Source: Solirubrobacteraceae bacterium
GTDB lineage: Bacteria; Actinomycetota; Thermoleophilia; Solirubrobacterales; Solirubrobacteraceae
NCBI GenBank assembly: GCA_016463765.1
Contig: JAEMQS010000024.1
Span: 1-55,696, forward strand
DNA length: 55,696 nt
Reading direction: 5' to 3'
The position numbers and the translations under genes were made by a program. Positions 24,712 through 35,700 of this stretch are shown here, piece after piece. A model generated the notes under the pieces. The model was not told the DNA's origin. It saw nothing but the letters and a program-made list of their open reading frames with translations, and ran no database searches. Position 1 is the first letter of the stretch. Each line of letters starts with the position of its first letter.

Positions 24712-26021
24712 GCGGAAGTTCGACGCTCGTCGACCAGCTCCTTGAAGCGCCGGCCGCGAACTTCGTAGTCGGGGAACTGATCGAATGACGCGCAGGCCGG
24801 CGACAGGAGCACGACGTCACCGGGACGCGCCACCGACGCCGCCGCTGCGACCGCGTGCTCGAGGTCCCCGACGACGGTCCCGCCGACCGCCGCCTCGATG
24901 ACCGGCGCGTCCTCGCCGATCAGGTAGATCCCTGCGCACGCGGACGCGGGTTCGCGCAGCGGGGTGAAGTCCTGGGCCTTGCCCTGCCCGCCGAGGATGA
25001 GGTGCACGCCGCGCGACTCGTCGCCCTCGTCGGCCATGGCGCGCAGCGCGACCAGGGTGCTCGCGACGTTCGTCGCCTTCGAGTCGTTGATGTACAGCAC
25101 GCCGTCGACGCTCCCGGCCTCTTCAAGCCGGTGCTCGACGCCGGGGAAGGTCTGCAGCGCCTCGCGCACAGCCTCGGCCGGCACCCCGCGCGACAGAGCG
25201 ATAGCCGATGCCGCCGCGGCGTTGGCCCGGTTGTGGGCGCCGCGGATGCGCAGGTCGCGATGGGCGATGAGCGGCGTATCGTCCCACCACAGGTGGCCGG
25301 CCCGGTCGTCCAGTACACCACCGACGCCGAACCGCACGCGTGCGGCCGCGCCGCCCACGTCCGTGTCGTCGAACCCGGCCGGGAGCACCGCGATGTCGCC
25401 CGGCAGCTGGTGGGCGAACACGCGGAGCTTCGCGGCGCGGTAGGCCTCGAAGGTGTGGTGGCGGTCGAGGTGATCGGGCTCGACGTTGAGCAGCGCCGCC
25501 GCCTCGGGCGCGAACGCGTCGGTGTCCTCGAGCTGGAACGACGACGCCTCGCACACCACCGGCGCGCTGCCGGGCAGCTCACCGACGAGTGCGCTGAGCG
25601 GCCGCCCGACGTTCCCCGCCACCGCGACCGGCCCGCCCGCCGCGCGGAGCATCGCGCCGAGCAGCTCGACGGTCGTGGTCTTGCCGTTCGTGCCGGTGAC
25701 CGCGTAGAAGGGGTTCGGCAGGCACCGCCACGCCAGCTCGAGCTCCCCGATGACCGGGATCCCGCGCGCGAGGGCTGCCGCGACCACCGGCGCCTCCCGC
25801 GGGACGCCCGGCGACTTCACCACTGCCCGTGCCCCCTCGAGCTCGGCCAGCCCGTCGGTGCCGATCCGGGCGTCGAGCTCCGGGGGGACATCCGGACGGC
25901 CAGCGTCGACACACACGACCTCGCGCCCGAGCGTCCGCAACAACTGGCCGGCCGCCACCCCAGAGCGAGCGAGTCCGACGACGAGCCAGGGTCCTTCGGG
26001 CAGGGGCGGGCGGCGAGTCAC
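24708..26021 (-). CDS. murD: UDP-N-acetylmuramoyl-L-alanine--D-glutamate ligase
   Basis: ATP-dependent addition of D-glutamate to UDP-MurNAc-L-Ala. 437 residues from GTG 26019-26021. Shows VVGLARSGVAAGQLL (N-terminal nucleotide-sugar domain), the P-loop VTGTNGKTTTVELLGAML, EASSFQLEDTDAF, LNVEPDHLDRHHTFEAY, VEHRLEEAG, YINDSKATN and LLSPACASFDQF, all standard MurD blocks. First gene after the Rhs/TPR insertion, with a 179-bp gap upstream that contains a weak promoter candidate. The next gene, ftsW, is translationally coupled. Confidence 0.96.
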   Translation of the reverse strand: MTRRPPLPEGPWLVVGLARSGVAAGQLLRTLGREVVCVDAGRPDVPPELDARIGTDGLAELEGARAVVKSPGVPREAPVVAAALARGIPVIGELELAWRCLPNPFYAVTGTNGKTTTVELLGAMLRAAGGPVAVAGNVGRPLSALVGELPGSAPVVCEASSFQLEDTDAFAPEAAALLNVEPDHLDRHHTFEAYRAAKLRVFAHQLPGDIAVLPAGFDDTDVGGAAARVRFGVGGVLDDRAGHLWWDDTPLIAHRDLRIRGAHNRANAAAASAIALSRGVPAEAVREALQTFPGVEHRLEEAGSVDGVLYINDSKATNVASTLVALRAMADEGDESRGVHLILGGQGKAQDFTPLREPASACAGIYLIGEDAPVIEAAVGGTVVGDLEHAVAAAASVARPGDVVLLSPACASFDQFPDYEVRGRRFKELVDERRTSA

Positions 26022-26087
26022 GGCGAACAGGCTGGCAGGCGGGCCCGACAGGCTCCCTTCTCCGCCGGTCCCGGGGAGTCGCGCGAC

Positions 26088-26116
26088 GCGATATCGATCG
26101 GTGTCGCCTCGAACAA
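26088..26116 (-). promoter_or_regulatory. Weak promoter candidate ahead of murD
   Basis: Minus strand TTGTTC (26111-26116), 17-bp spacer, TATCGC (26088-26093), about 65 bp before the murD start. It would let murD-ftsW-murG be expressed despite the Rhs/TPR genes upstream. The -10 match is only partial. Confidence 0.3.
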
Positions 26117-26200
26117 AGCGCTGTGCAGTGGGCCGCCGATGGGTCCCGCCGAGACCCGATGGAAATGGGCGACTTCATCACGGCAAGATGCGAGCGCGAG

Positions 26201-26773
26201 TTAGCCCAGCGACCGCACGACGCTCTGAAGCCTTACGCCCCCAGAAGCTCGGTCTAGACCCTCTTTGATGGCGCTCCGTGCTTCGTCGATCCGGCCTTGG
26301 TCCACCAAGAACTGCGCCAAAGTGACCCAATAGTGCTCTACCTGGGGGAAGGCTTCGACGGCAGCGCGGAAGGCCTCCTCCGCGACCTCATGCTCGCCGA
26401 GGGTCGATGCGATCTCTCCGCCGAGAACGGTCAGCTCAACCTCGAGGATTGCGTCATCGCGCGGGAGGATCCGCAACGCGTGGGCGACGTACTGTCGTGC
26501 GCCGTCAAGCTCCCCGAGATCGAAAAGCATCACAGCTGCTCGGGTGACTCGACGCGCGTCGTTGACGTCGAGAGCAATCGCCTCCGCGATCTGTTCGCGA
26601 GCCTCGCTCGGACGGAGCCGGAGTAGGTTCGAGGCGAGCATGATCCGTATCTCCGGATCGGCTGGGAAACAGCGGACCCCCTCCTCGAGGAGCGCAAGAC
26701 TCTCAGTGTCCTGTCCCGCTTCCCGGAGAGATTCAGATCGAGCGATGATTTCTGGAGCTGAGAGGTGGGTCAT
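26201..26773 (-). CDS. Small TPR-repeat protein coupled to the Rhs gene (putative immunity or chaperone)
   Basis: 190 residues, all-helical, with about four tetratricopeptide-like units (for example ESLREAGQDTESLALLEEGV, FDLGELDGARQYVAHALRIL, LGEHEVAEEAFRAAVEAFPQ and LVDQGRIDEARSAIKEGLDR). No signal peptide. The ATG at 26771-26773 overlaps the Rhs stop by 4 bp. Genes placed this way after polymorphic toxins are usually immunity proteins, so that is the leading guess, but a chaperone or assembly factor is equally possible because the toxin tip itself is not recognised. Base composition is visibly lower in GC than the mur genes (33 of 60 in the block 26281-26340, against 42 of 60 in 25681-25740). 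Confidence 0.72.
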   Translation of the reverse strand: MTHLSAPEIIARSESLREAGQDTESLALLEEGVRCFPADPEIRIMLASNLLRLRPSEAREQIAEAIALDVNDARRVTRAAVMLFDLGELDGARQYVAHALRILPRDDAILEVELTVLGGEIASTLGEHEVAEEAFRAAVEAFPQVEHYWVTLAQFLVDQGRIDEARSAIKEGLDRASGGVRLQSVVRSLG

Positions 26774-29700
26774 CTGAGCTGATCGAGGATCCCCAGGACT
26801 GCTGCGGCCGCTCGTCGCATCCTACCTCCGCCCGCGGGGTGCTGAGCGCCAGTTCGGGCATTGACGCTATTGAGGCGATTCACGAAGTCAACGTCGCGCT
26901 GGGAGTCACCGATCTCCGCCTTGGTCTTGGTCTTCGAGTCCTTGAGGAAAGCCTTGGGATCGAACGAACCGGTTTCATCCTTCAACCGCGAGAGCAGCCG
27001 ACCACGCAAGCTGCCGCTTGTCGCAGCGCCTGCGGCTTCGCCGCTCGCGGCGGAACCCACTTTGGTTGAGGTCGCGGCGCCCGCACCGGCTGCGGCTCCG
27101 CCGCCCATCGTGACGATCGCTGCCATCACCGTCGAGGTGACGCCGCCCGCGGTGTAGAAGCCCGAGCAGGGGTTGACGACGCCGTCAGAGCCGAGGGCCC
27201 GTCTGATCTGTTTGGTCCCGCCGAGGGTGACCCAGTCGCCGAATCCGGCGGCGAAGTCGCTGGCGTTCTGGAGTGAGATGCCGATCAGGCCGTCAGGGTC
27301 GATCGTGTTGATCGGGTCCCCGGCGACGTAGGCATACAGATTGGTGTCACCACCGTCGAAATCGATGGGGTCCTTGCTCAGCCACCGCCCGAGCGTCGGG
27401 TCGTACTCCCGGTAGCCAAGGCGCACATGCCCGGTGTCGGGGTCGATCAGCCCGCCGGTGAACCCGAACGGCTGGAACCCCGGGTCGGTATCAGCGAGCA
27501 CGACCCCGTACGGGTCATAGTCCACGGCCTGGGCGACCACACCGCTGGCGGTGTTGACGACCCGCCGGACGCTCCCGAGCTCGTCGGTGACGTACTGGTA
27601 GGTGACGCCGTCGCGGATCATGAAGTCCGGGACATAGGACCGTGTCCCGTACACGAACCGCGACCGGACCGTGTTGTCCGGGTTCAGCTCGGCGACCGGG
27701 CCGATCGCCTCCAACCCGTAGAGGAACCGGCTGACCACGACCCCGTCATGACGGACGGCGACCCGACGCCCCATCCCGTCCAGGTCATACGTGATCTCCG
27801 TGCCGTCGGGGAGATCGACGCCGACCAACCCCCGAGCGGTGTGGTGATAGGTCGTCGTCTCACTTGTCGCGGTATCGGTCCGTGACGCCAGCTCCCCCGC
27901 ATCGGTGTAGGAGAACTGCTCAGTACCGCGCGAGACCAGCCGGTCCTGCGCATCGAACACGCTGGAAACCGCCAACTCGCCCGCGCGCTTGTCCGACGTG
28001 CGGTTGCCATTGGCGTCATAGACGTACTCCCGGTAGGCCTGACCGTCCTTCGTGACCGCCTCCAGCCGGCCCGCCGCGTCATACGCATACGCGAACGACA
28101 CGCTCCCCGCCGGGGTCGTCTCCGTCGCCGTCTGCACCCGATCGAGATCGTCATAGGCATAGACCTTGCCCAGCAGCGGACTCGCGCTCACCGACGCAGA
28201 CAGCGACGCCAACCGGCCCGGCGTATCGAACGCCCGCGTCGTCGACGTCACCCCGAGCGTGGTGCCCGACACGCGGCCAGTCGCCGTCTCACGCGAGATC
28301 GACATGCCGCCGGCGGCGGTCAGCAGCCCGTCGTTGTCGTAGCTGTAGCCGACCGCCCCCGCGCCGTTCAGCGACACCGATGCGGGCCGCAGATCGGTGT
28401 CGTAGTCGTACTCCAACTCACCCTCGGTGCCACCAGATGCGGCCACCGACGTCACCAGCGGCCCGTCGTACTCAAACGCGAGGTCCTGCCCGCCCGGCGC
28501 GGTGACCGTGTCAAGCTTGCCCTTCCCCGCGCCACCTGCGTGGTAGCTGATCTCGATGTCCCCATCGGCCGACGAGATCTCCGACGGCCGGCCAGCGGTG
28601 TCGTAGTCGAAATCGACAAGCTCACCACCGGGACGAGTCATGCTCGCCAGCGCACCATCGGCGTCATAGGCGAACTCGGTATCCGCATCGACACCGGCGA
28701 TCGCCGGCGGCACGATCCGACTCGGCTTGCCGCCGTCGGTGTACTCAAACGTGTGCGGCGACCGGCTCGGCGGCGTCAGCGACGTCAGGTTGCCCCGCAC
28801 GTCATACGTAAACGCGACCTCGCGGCTGCCCGGCAGCGTCGCCTCGGTGACCTGGCCGTTGGCGTCGGTCTCATACGACGTGCTCATCCCCTCCGGGCCC
28901 TGCACCGCCTGCAGGTACCCGGTGGTCGCGTAGCTGTAGGTCCAGGTGCTCGACCCCGCCGTGACCGTGTCGATCCGCCCACGACTGTCGTAGTCGAACT
29001 CGACCGGGTCCGCGCCCGCAGTCTCGCTGCGCGTGATCCGACCCTTAGTATCGACATCGACCTTCCACTCCCGACCGGTCGGTGACGTGCTCGTGTACCG
29101 CTTCGTCGCACCGGCATATGACGTCGACGAGGTCTTCCCGTTGACGGTTGTGGTGTCGGTCTTCCCTGTGAGGGTGAGCGGGTCGCCAGGGGTCGCCATC
29201 GCGGCCGTCCGAGCCCTGCTTTGGCCCAGTGAGCGGTTGGACGGCAACGTGACGACGCTCGTCGCGACGAATGGGCTCTGCGTCCCGAACCGGGGGTCCG
29301 CACCCTGTGTCGCCTCGGCGGTCGTCCCGTCGGCCTGCTCGACCTTCGTAGTGCCATCCAGACGCCTGAAGGACTCCGTCGCGTCTCCAGCAGCGTTCGT
29401 GAACTTGCGGTAAACGAGGTCGCCGTCCCGGCGCTCGACGACGAACTCGCGAGTCCGACCGAGGTTCGACGTCAGTGTCACGGCGTGGCCGTCGGAGCGC
29501 TCTGTCCGAGTCAGCGTCGTGGTCTCCCCGTCGGGACTCTCATCGGTGACCAGGTAGCCGTCGGCGTCGTAGCCGTAGGCGTGCTCGTCGCCACTGGGCT
29601 CGGTGTATCCGGTCAGCAACCCGTCTGTTGTGTACGTGAACTCGCTCGTCGCGCTCTTGGGATCGGTGGTGCTGCTGAGCATCCCGTCCGCCCGGAGGTC

Positions 29701-32700
29701 GAGCAGCGTCCGAGCGCCGAAGGGGCCTTCGATCGCCTCGGGGCTCCCTTGGGCGTCGCGGTCGATGGCCACGATGTTCCCATCGGCGTCTTGCTGTGAT
29801 GCCAGCCGCCCGTCCGCGGTGTAGGTAAACGTCGTGACGACCGTCCCCGTGTCGGCGTCACGCGTACGGATGTGTCGGCCATCAGCATCGAACTCGAACA
29901 GCGACGAGCCGTCCTCCGATGCGATCGCGACTTCGCCCGACGCGAGGCCGGGCATCGACTTCGTGATCACCCGCAGGCCGGGCCGGGACCCATCGGTGAT
30001 GTAGGGATCCCCGTCCGGGCCGACATCGAGCCTCAGGTCGGCCGAAAGGATGCAAGCCGTTTTGGCATCGTCGACTTCAGGGAGTGGCAGCAGCCAGCCG
30101 CCAGGAGCGAGGGCCCCCGGGCAGTTGGGATCGCCCGCCAACAGTCGGATCACACCATCCGACCCGATCTTCCTGATGCGTCCACCGCCCTTGAAGTGGA
30201 CGTACTCGGCGACGTACAGATCCCCGTTCGCCGCGACATCGACATCGGTGGCTGCCACGTTCGCCGTCGCCGCAGGCACCCCATCTTCGTCCGGTCGAGC
30301 ACTCGCAATCTCGTTGTCCGCGATCGCGGTCGGGGCATCCTCGCCGGGCCGGATTCGCAGGATGGTCGTCGCGTAGGGCGAGTAGCGATAGTCGCGAACC
30401 ACGTACATCGTGCCATCGGATCCCACACTCACCGCCGTCGGGCGGTAATTGCACATCGCCGCGCCAAGGCATTGCTGTGGCGGCTGCACGTTGAGATGGG
30501 TTTGGATCGATCCGGTCGGTGTCACCGTGCGGATTCGGCCATTCTCGGTATCGGCGATGTAGACCTCGCCGGCCGGGCCGGCAGCGACGTCACGGGGCTG
30601 GCGCAACGATGCCTCCGTCGCGGGGCCGCCGTCACCGCCGGCGGCAGAGCTTCCGTTGCCGGCAACGGTCGTCATGGTGCCGTCCGCTGCGACTCGTCGG
30701 ACCCGGTTGTTGAACGTGTCTGCGATGAGCAGGCCACCACCCGGCTCGACGTCGAGGCCCGTCGGGCACGCCAGTTTGGCTTGGGAGGCCGGACCACCGT
30801 CGCCGGAGAAGCCTTGGACTGCAGTCCCTGCGAACACGGTCACTGTGCCATCAGGTGCGCGCCTCAGGACACGGTGAGCGAAACACTGCGCGATATAGGC
30901 CGAACCGTCGGCACCGACCGTAAGGCCAGTCACCTGAGAGCTCCCGGTCATGGACGTCCCCTCGGCCTCGGACATGATGCGCCTGACGACCTGGGACACG
31001 CCTGCGGCCGACCGCCACGTCCCGTCACCGTGAAGGAGTCGCTTGGCAGTCGCGTCGTAGGTGTGGTGATTGCTCATCGTCCACCCACCCAGGTCCTCGG
31101 TGCGAACCGTCATGCCCCCGATCGTGGTGTGGAAGATCCGCGTCAGGACCTGGTCCTGCCTGGTCTCGGGCATCCCGCCGACGCCCGCCCACAGCGGGAT
31201 GCACGCGCCGGTCTCAGGGTCCAGGTAGTACGGGCATCCAGAGGGAGGCCCAGCTGACCCGCCGACGCCATACCCCGCAGGATCCGGAACACGATCCTGT
31301 GCGGTCGGCGGAGCCGCGAACGAGTAGAAGCCGCCGACGAACTCCCCGTCGGTAAACGGCCAGGGCCGACCGGTGGAGTAGAAGAAGTGGTAGCGATACC
31401 CAACCTGGACGCGCACGTTCTGCGTGCCGTGAACCACACGCCCAAACGCGTCTTTCCCGTCCCATCGCAGTTCGTACTCCTGGCCTGCTTGCGGCTGCAA
31501 GGTCTGCGTGAACTTGCGTCCGGCGATCTCGGCCTGGACCTCGATGGCCTGGAGTTCGGGGTGCGGAGTCTCGTCGCCGGCGACCTTGAATCGCAGGGTC
31601 CTGCCGGCGGTGTAGCCCGGGGTGCGCTCGCTCTGGTAGTGCAGCCGCAGTCCCGTGCCCTCAATCGGGATCGACTCGCCAAGCGTCTGGTCCTCACACC
31701 CGATCACCGAGCCAGCGGCCGAGCATCCACCGTCGGTCGAACCGGAGACGTTGGTGCCCTTCGGAGACTGCGCGCCGACGGGAAGCCGCGGCCCCCAGTT
31801 GAAGTCGTACGGGGAGAAGTGCCGGAGCTGCACCCGCCAGAACTCGTCACCGGGCGCATACATCTCGGCGAGCTTGGTGCGCTCCTCGTCGGTGATGGCC
31901 AGCGCGTCCAACTGGGTTGCGGTCGCAGGATCCCCCTGCCCCATGACGTCGAGCTGAGCCTTGCCGTCGGCCTCGGAGAGAACCTTCAGGACGCGGCCGT
32001 CGGGGCTGGGCTGCCACTCGCCTTCATCGCGGTCGTAGTAGCCCACGGGAACGGCGACGCCAACCGGCATGTCGATGAAGTTGTCCTCGTAGGCGACAAC
32101 CGGTTCATCGAACTCCACGGTCTCTGCGCCGGCAGCCCGCGCCTCGTCGATCGAATACTCGACCGCGTAGGTGTACGCGCTGGTCGCCGGGAGCGAGCCC
32201 GGCATCGCTTCGTCACCGGTCTCCCCAACCGTGTACTCCGTTGCGCGAATCGTCGCAGTCGCCAGGGGCTGAGAGCTCCCGTCCGGCATCGTCATCGTTG
32301 CTTCGGTGCCCTCTGGCAGCAGGATCTTCGCCTGCCGTGTCCCGTCGGAGTCCGTGACGGGATCAGCCTCATGCACAACCGGCTCATCCAGGGGCTCGCC
32401 GAAGTCGACCTCCGTTGACTCGCCATCGAGGCCGACCAGGACGACGTCATCGGTGACCTCCCAGTTCTGCCACGGTGCGTCGACCTGACGCTGGAGAGGG
32501 AGGAATCCCTCCTTCTCGTAGGTGAGCGTGTACTGCTGGCCGCCGTTGAGGACGAGGTACACCTCGCCGTCCGAGCGGGTGACCGTTTCGCCGTACTCGG
32601 GGTGGTCGAGCACGGTGACCTTGACATTGCCCTGGGGCTCGCCGCTGCGATCACGGACCTTGCCGCGGATCACCGCAACGCGCTTTTCTTCGAGCACCTC

Positions 32701-35700
32701 GGGGTCCATGCCCGTCTGCACCGGGTCACTGCCGCTGTAAATGAACTCGGTCGAGTTCGCCGTGGTGCTCGGCAGCGTGGGGTCGATGGGTGGTGCCTCG
32801 ATCGGCTCCATCCCCGCCCCGGGGTCGGTTACCTCAAACGAGACCTCTTCGAAGCTGCTGCGACCGACACCGTCCGTCACAACGACCCGAACGGTGTGCT
32901 GGCCCGGCGGAAGGCTGGTCGCATCGAGGCTCCCGACATGGAACAGCGCGCACCCGCCCTGGGGGCACGACTGCTCGATGAGATCGACCTGCGACCCGTC
33001 AACACGAATCTCGACGGAGCGCACACCCGACCCTGGCTGACTCGGCGCGTCGGCCGCGTCGATACTCAAGGAGTGCGTTCCCACTTCCAGCGAGTCGCCA
33101 TCGGCGTCAGCAACCGCACCGGACAGCGAGACCGTCGGGTCGCCGTGGTCGACGTTGACCGTCCAAGACTCGGTGCGCTCGTTGCCGGCGTGATCTACGG
33201 CGATGACCTCGACGGTGTGCTCGCCGGCAGTCAGACCGTTGGCGTCGACGCTCGCACTCGCCTCCAGGCCGCATCCACCCGCCGCGCACGACTGCGTCTC
33301 GTAGCTCTTGCGCTGACCATCGACGAGAACCTCGACGCTGCTCAGACCAGACGCCCCATCCGTGGCCTGCGCCGTCAGATCTAGGTCCTGCTGGTCGGCC
33401 CAGTCGTTGCGGTCGCTCCACAGCGTCCCGTCGAGGGACAGCGCGGGCTGAGTGCGGTCGACCCTCACGTTCCATTCGCGTGTAGTGGTCCGATTCGCGA
33501 TGTCGGTGACCGTAACCTCGGCCTCGTTGGTGCCTTCGTCCATGGTGGCGAGGTCGATGTCGACGTCGCGTTGCATCGAGCAGCGGCCCGCCGCGCACGC
33601 TTGCGTGTTCGTGTCAACGACAGCGTCGTTGACCTTCGTCTCGACGGTCTTGACCCCCGAGTGCCCGTCCGACCCGAAGGCGTGAAGCGCGGCCGTTCCC
33701 GTTCCGTACCAGCCGGCGCGGTCTTCCCAGGCCCCGCCCGCGAGCGTGAGGACCGGGTCGGTGATGTCGGTGGTCGTGACTGGCGCCGCTGCCCGCACCG
33801 CGTTGGTGCGCGAATAGCAGTAAGTGCGGGTCTGTGAATTGGGGTACGTGACGACGGTCTTACCGAAGTCGCTGCCCACGCATGGTGCCGTCGGGCTGCT
33901 GTAGGCGAACGTCGTGGTCCGCTCATTCGCCGTGCTGGTGTCGGCCTTCTCAACGATCGATGTCACGCGGCCCGCGCTGTCGTAGGCCAGCGCGATGCGG
34001 CTCGCACCGGGGTAGGTGATCTCGCTCAGGCGCGCATCGGGATCGTAGGTGTAGGTCGTGTCCTTTCCAGACTGGTCGGTGAACTTGGCGAGCCGGTCGG
34101 CGGTGTCGATGTCGTACTGGCGGGCGGTGCTCCCGTTCGACAGTGACGTCAGCCGGTCCGCGGCGTCGTAGCCATACGCGAGCGCGTTGCCCTGGTTGTC
34201 AGAGATCTCCAGAAGGCGTCCGGCGTCATACGTCAGGCTCTGCTCGTAGGCGCCCTTGACGACCTTGGTCAGTCTGCGGGGATCCGCGGTATCGAAGTCC
34301 CAGCGCTCCCCCGTGGAGTTGAAAGTGATGGACACCGTGTCGTCGCCGTTCTCGACCAGAGACGCGTTCCAGCCCGGAGGCGCGAGATAGCCAGCGCTGC
34401 GGCGATAGAAACGACCGGACAGTCCACCGGGACCCTCGAGGATGTAGCTGTCGTCAACCCAGTGCTGCCAGAGCGTCGTCTCTGCTCCGCGGTTCGTGCT
34501 CCACCCCGTGCCAAACGTGCCGGTCGCAAGGTCGCCGCGACTGTTGAACACCCGCTCGACCGCGAGCGCGTCGCTGCCAGCGCTCAGCCGCGCGTCTTCT
34601 TCGGCGTAGACCAGGTTGCCGTTGGCGACGTTGACCTGGACCGTCGCGCTGGCTGTGGGCTGCACGCGCTCAAAGGACGCCTGTGGCTCGATGCCTCGGC
34701 GCGGGCGAGACTCGACCACGAGGCCGATCCCGTCGAGAGTGTCCAACCTCGTGATCCCCTCGTTCTGTGGCTTGACGGCGACGCCCTGGTTGGCGATCGA
34801 CCCGTCGACCCAGCCCTGCACGATCCGCCCCAGCCCCAGCCCGGCCCAGCCACCCTCCCAGGCGGAGAGCAGCGTGCGGCGCGTGTCGTACTCGGGCTGG
34901 TAGTCGCCGCCCGGCCGGCTCCACGGCCACGTCGTGTTGTACTTGAACCACGTCGCCAACGGCGACCAGGTCTTGGTGATCTGGTGGGCGTCGAGCGTCA
35001 CGTCAGCCGGCGTGCTCGTGGTCCATTCGAAGAACAGGTCAGCTTTCGTGATCAGCGAATCGCCCAGCGCAGCCTGCAGCTCCACCTGGTCGAATGCCAC
35101 CAACGCACGGTGGACTCGCCCGCTCTCACGCCCGACGTTGACCGCCATTTCCGCAGTCGTGCAGTTGTTGGTATTCGAGAGCGTCCCCGACGCGATCTCG
35201 CATAGCTTCGCGATCCCGTAGTACGTGGTCGGATCGACGACAACTGGGAAGCTTCTGTCGGGGTCCTTCAACCACTGGTCGTCAGCGACAACGCGCACCG
35301 TCCATCCGCTGCCAGCGCCGGGGTCGATCTCGTACCTGACGTCGTAGGACATCTCGCCGTTCGCGTCCTGCATCCACGGCGTCTCCATCGTGAACCGTCG
35401 AGAACCAGCACCGTCTCGGAAGACGACCTCGCCGTTCTCCTCGAGCTCGGGAGTCAGACCCGAACTGGCGGCAACGTCGAAGGTGTACGTCGACGGCGCC
35501 GAAGCGGACGCGAGCACCAGCGATTCCTTGACCGACTCGGCACCGACCTCATAGTCGACCGACACTCCCGGCAGCGCCTCGGCGAACCGTGCCTCGCGGC
35601 CCGCGACCTTCGCCGCGACCCCACGCGCGCCACGAAGACCAAACGACAGCCAGTCACCGCCGCGATCGAGCCGTACCCGGCCACCGTTCGCGCGCTCGGG

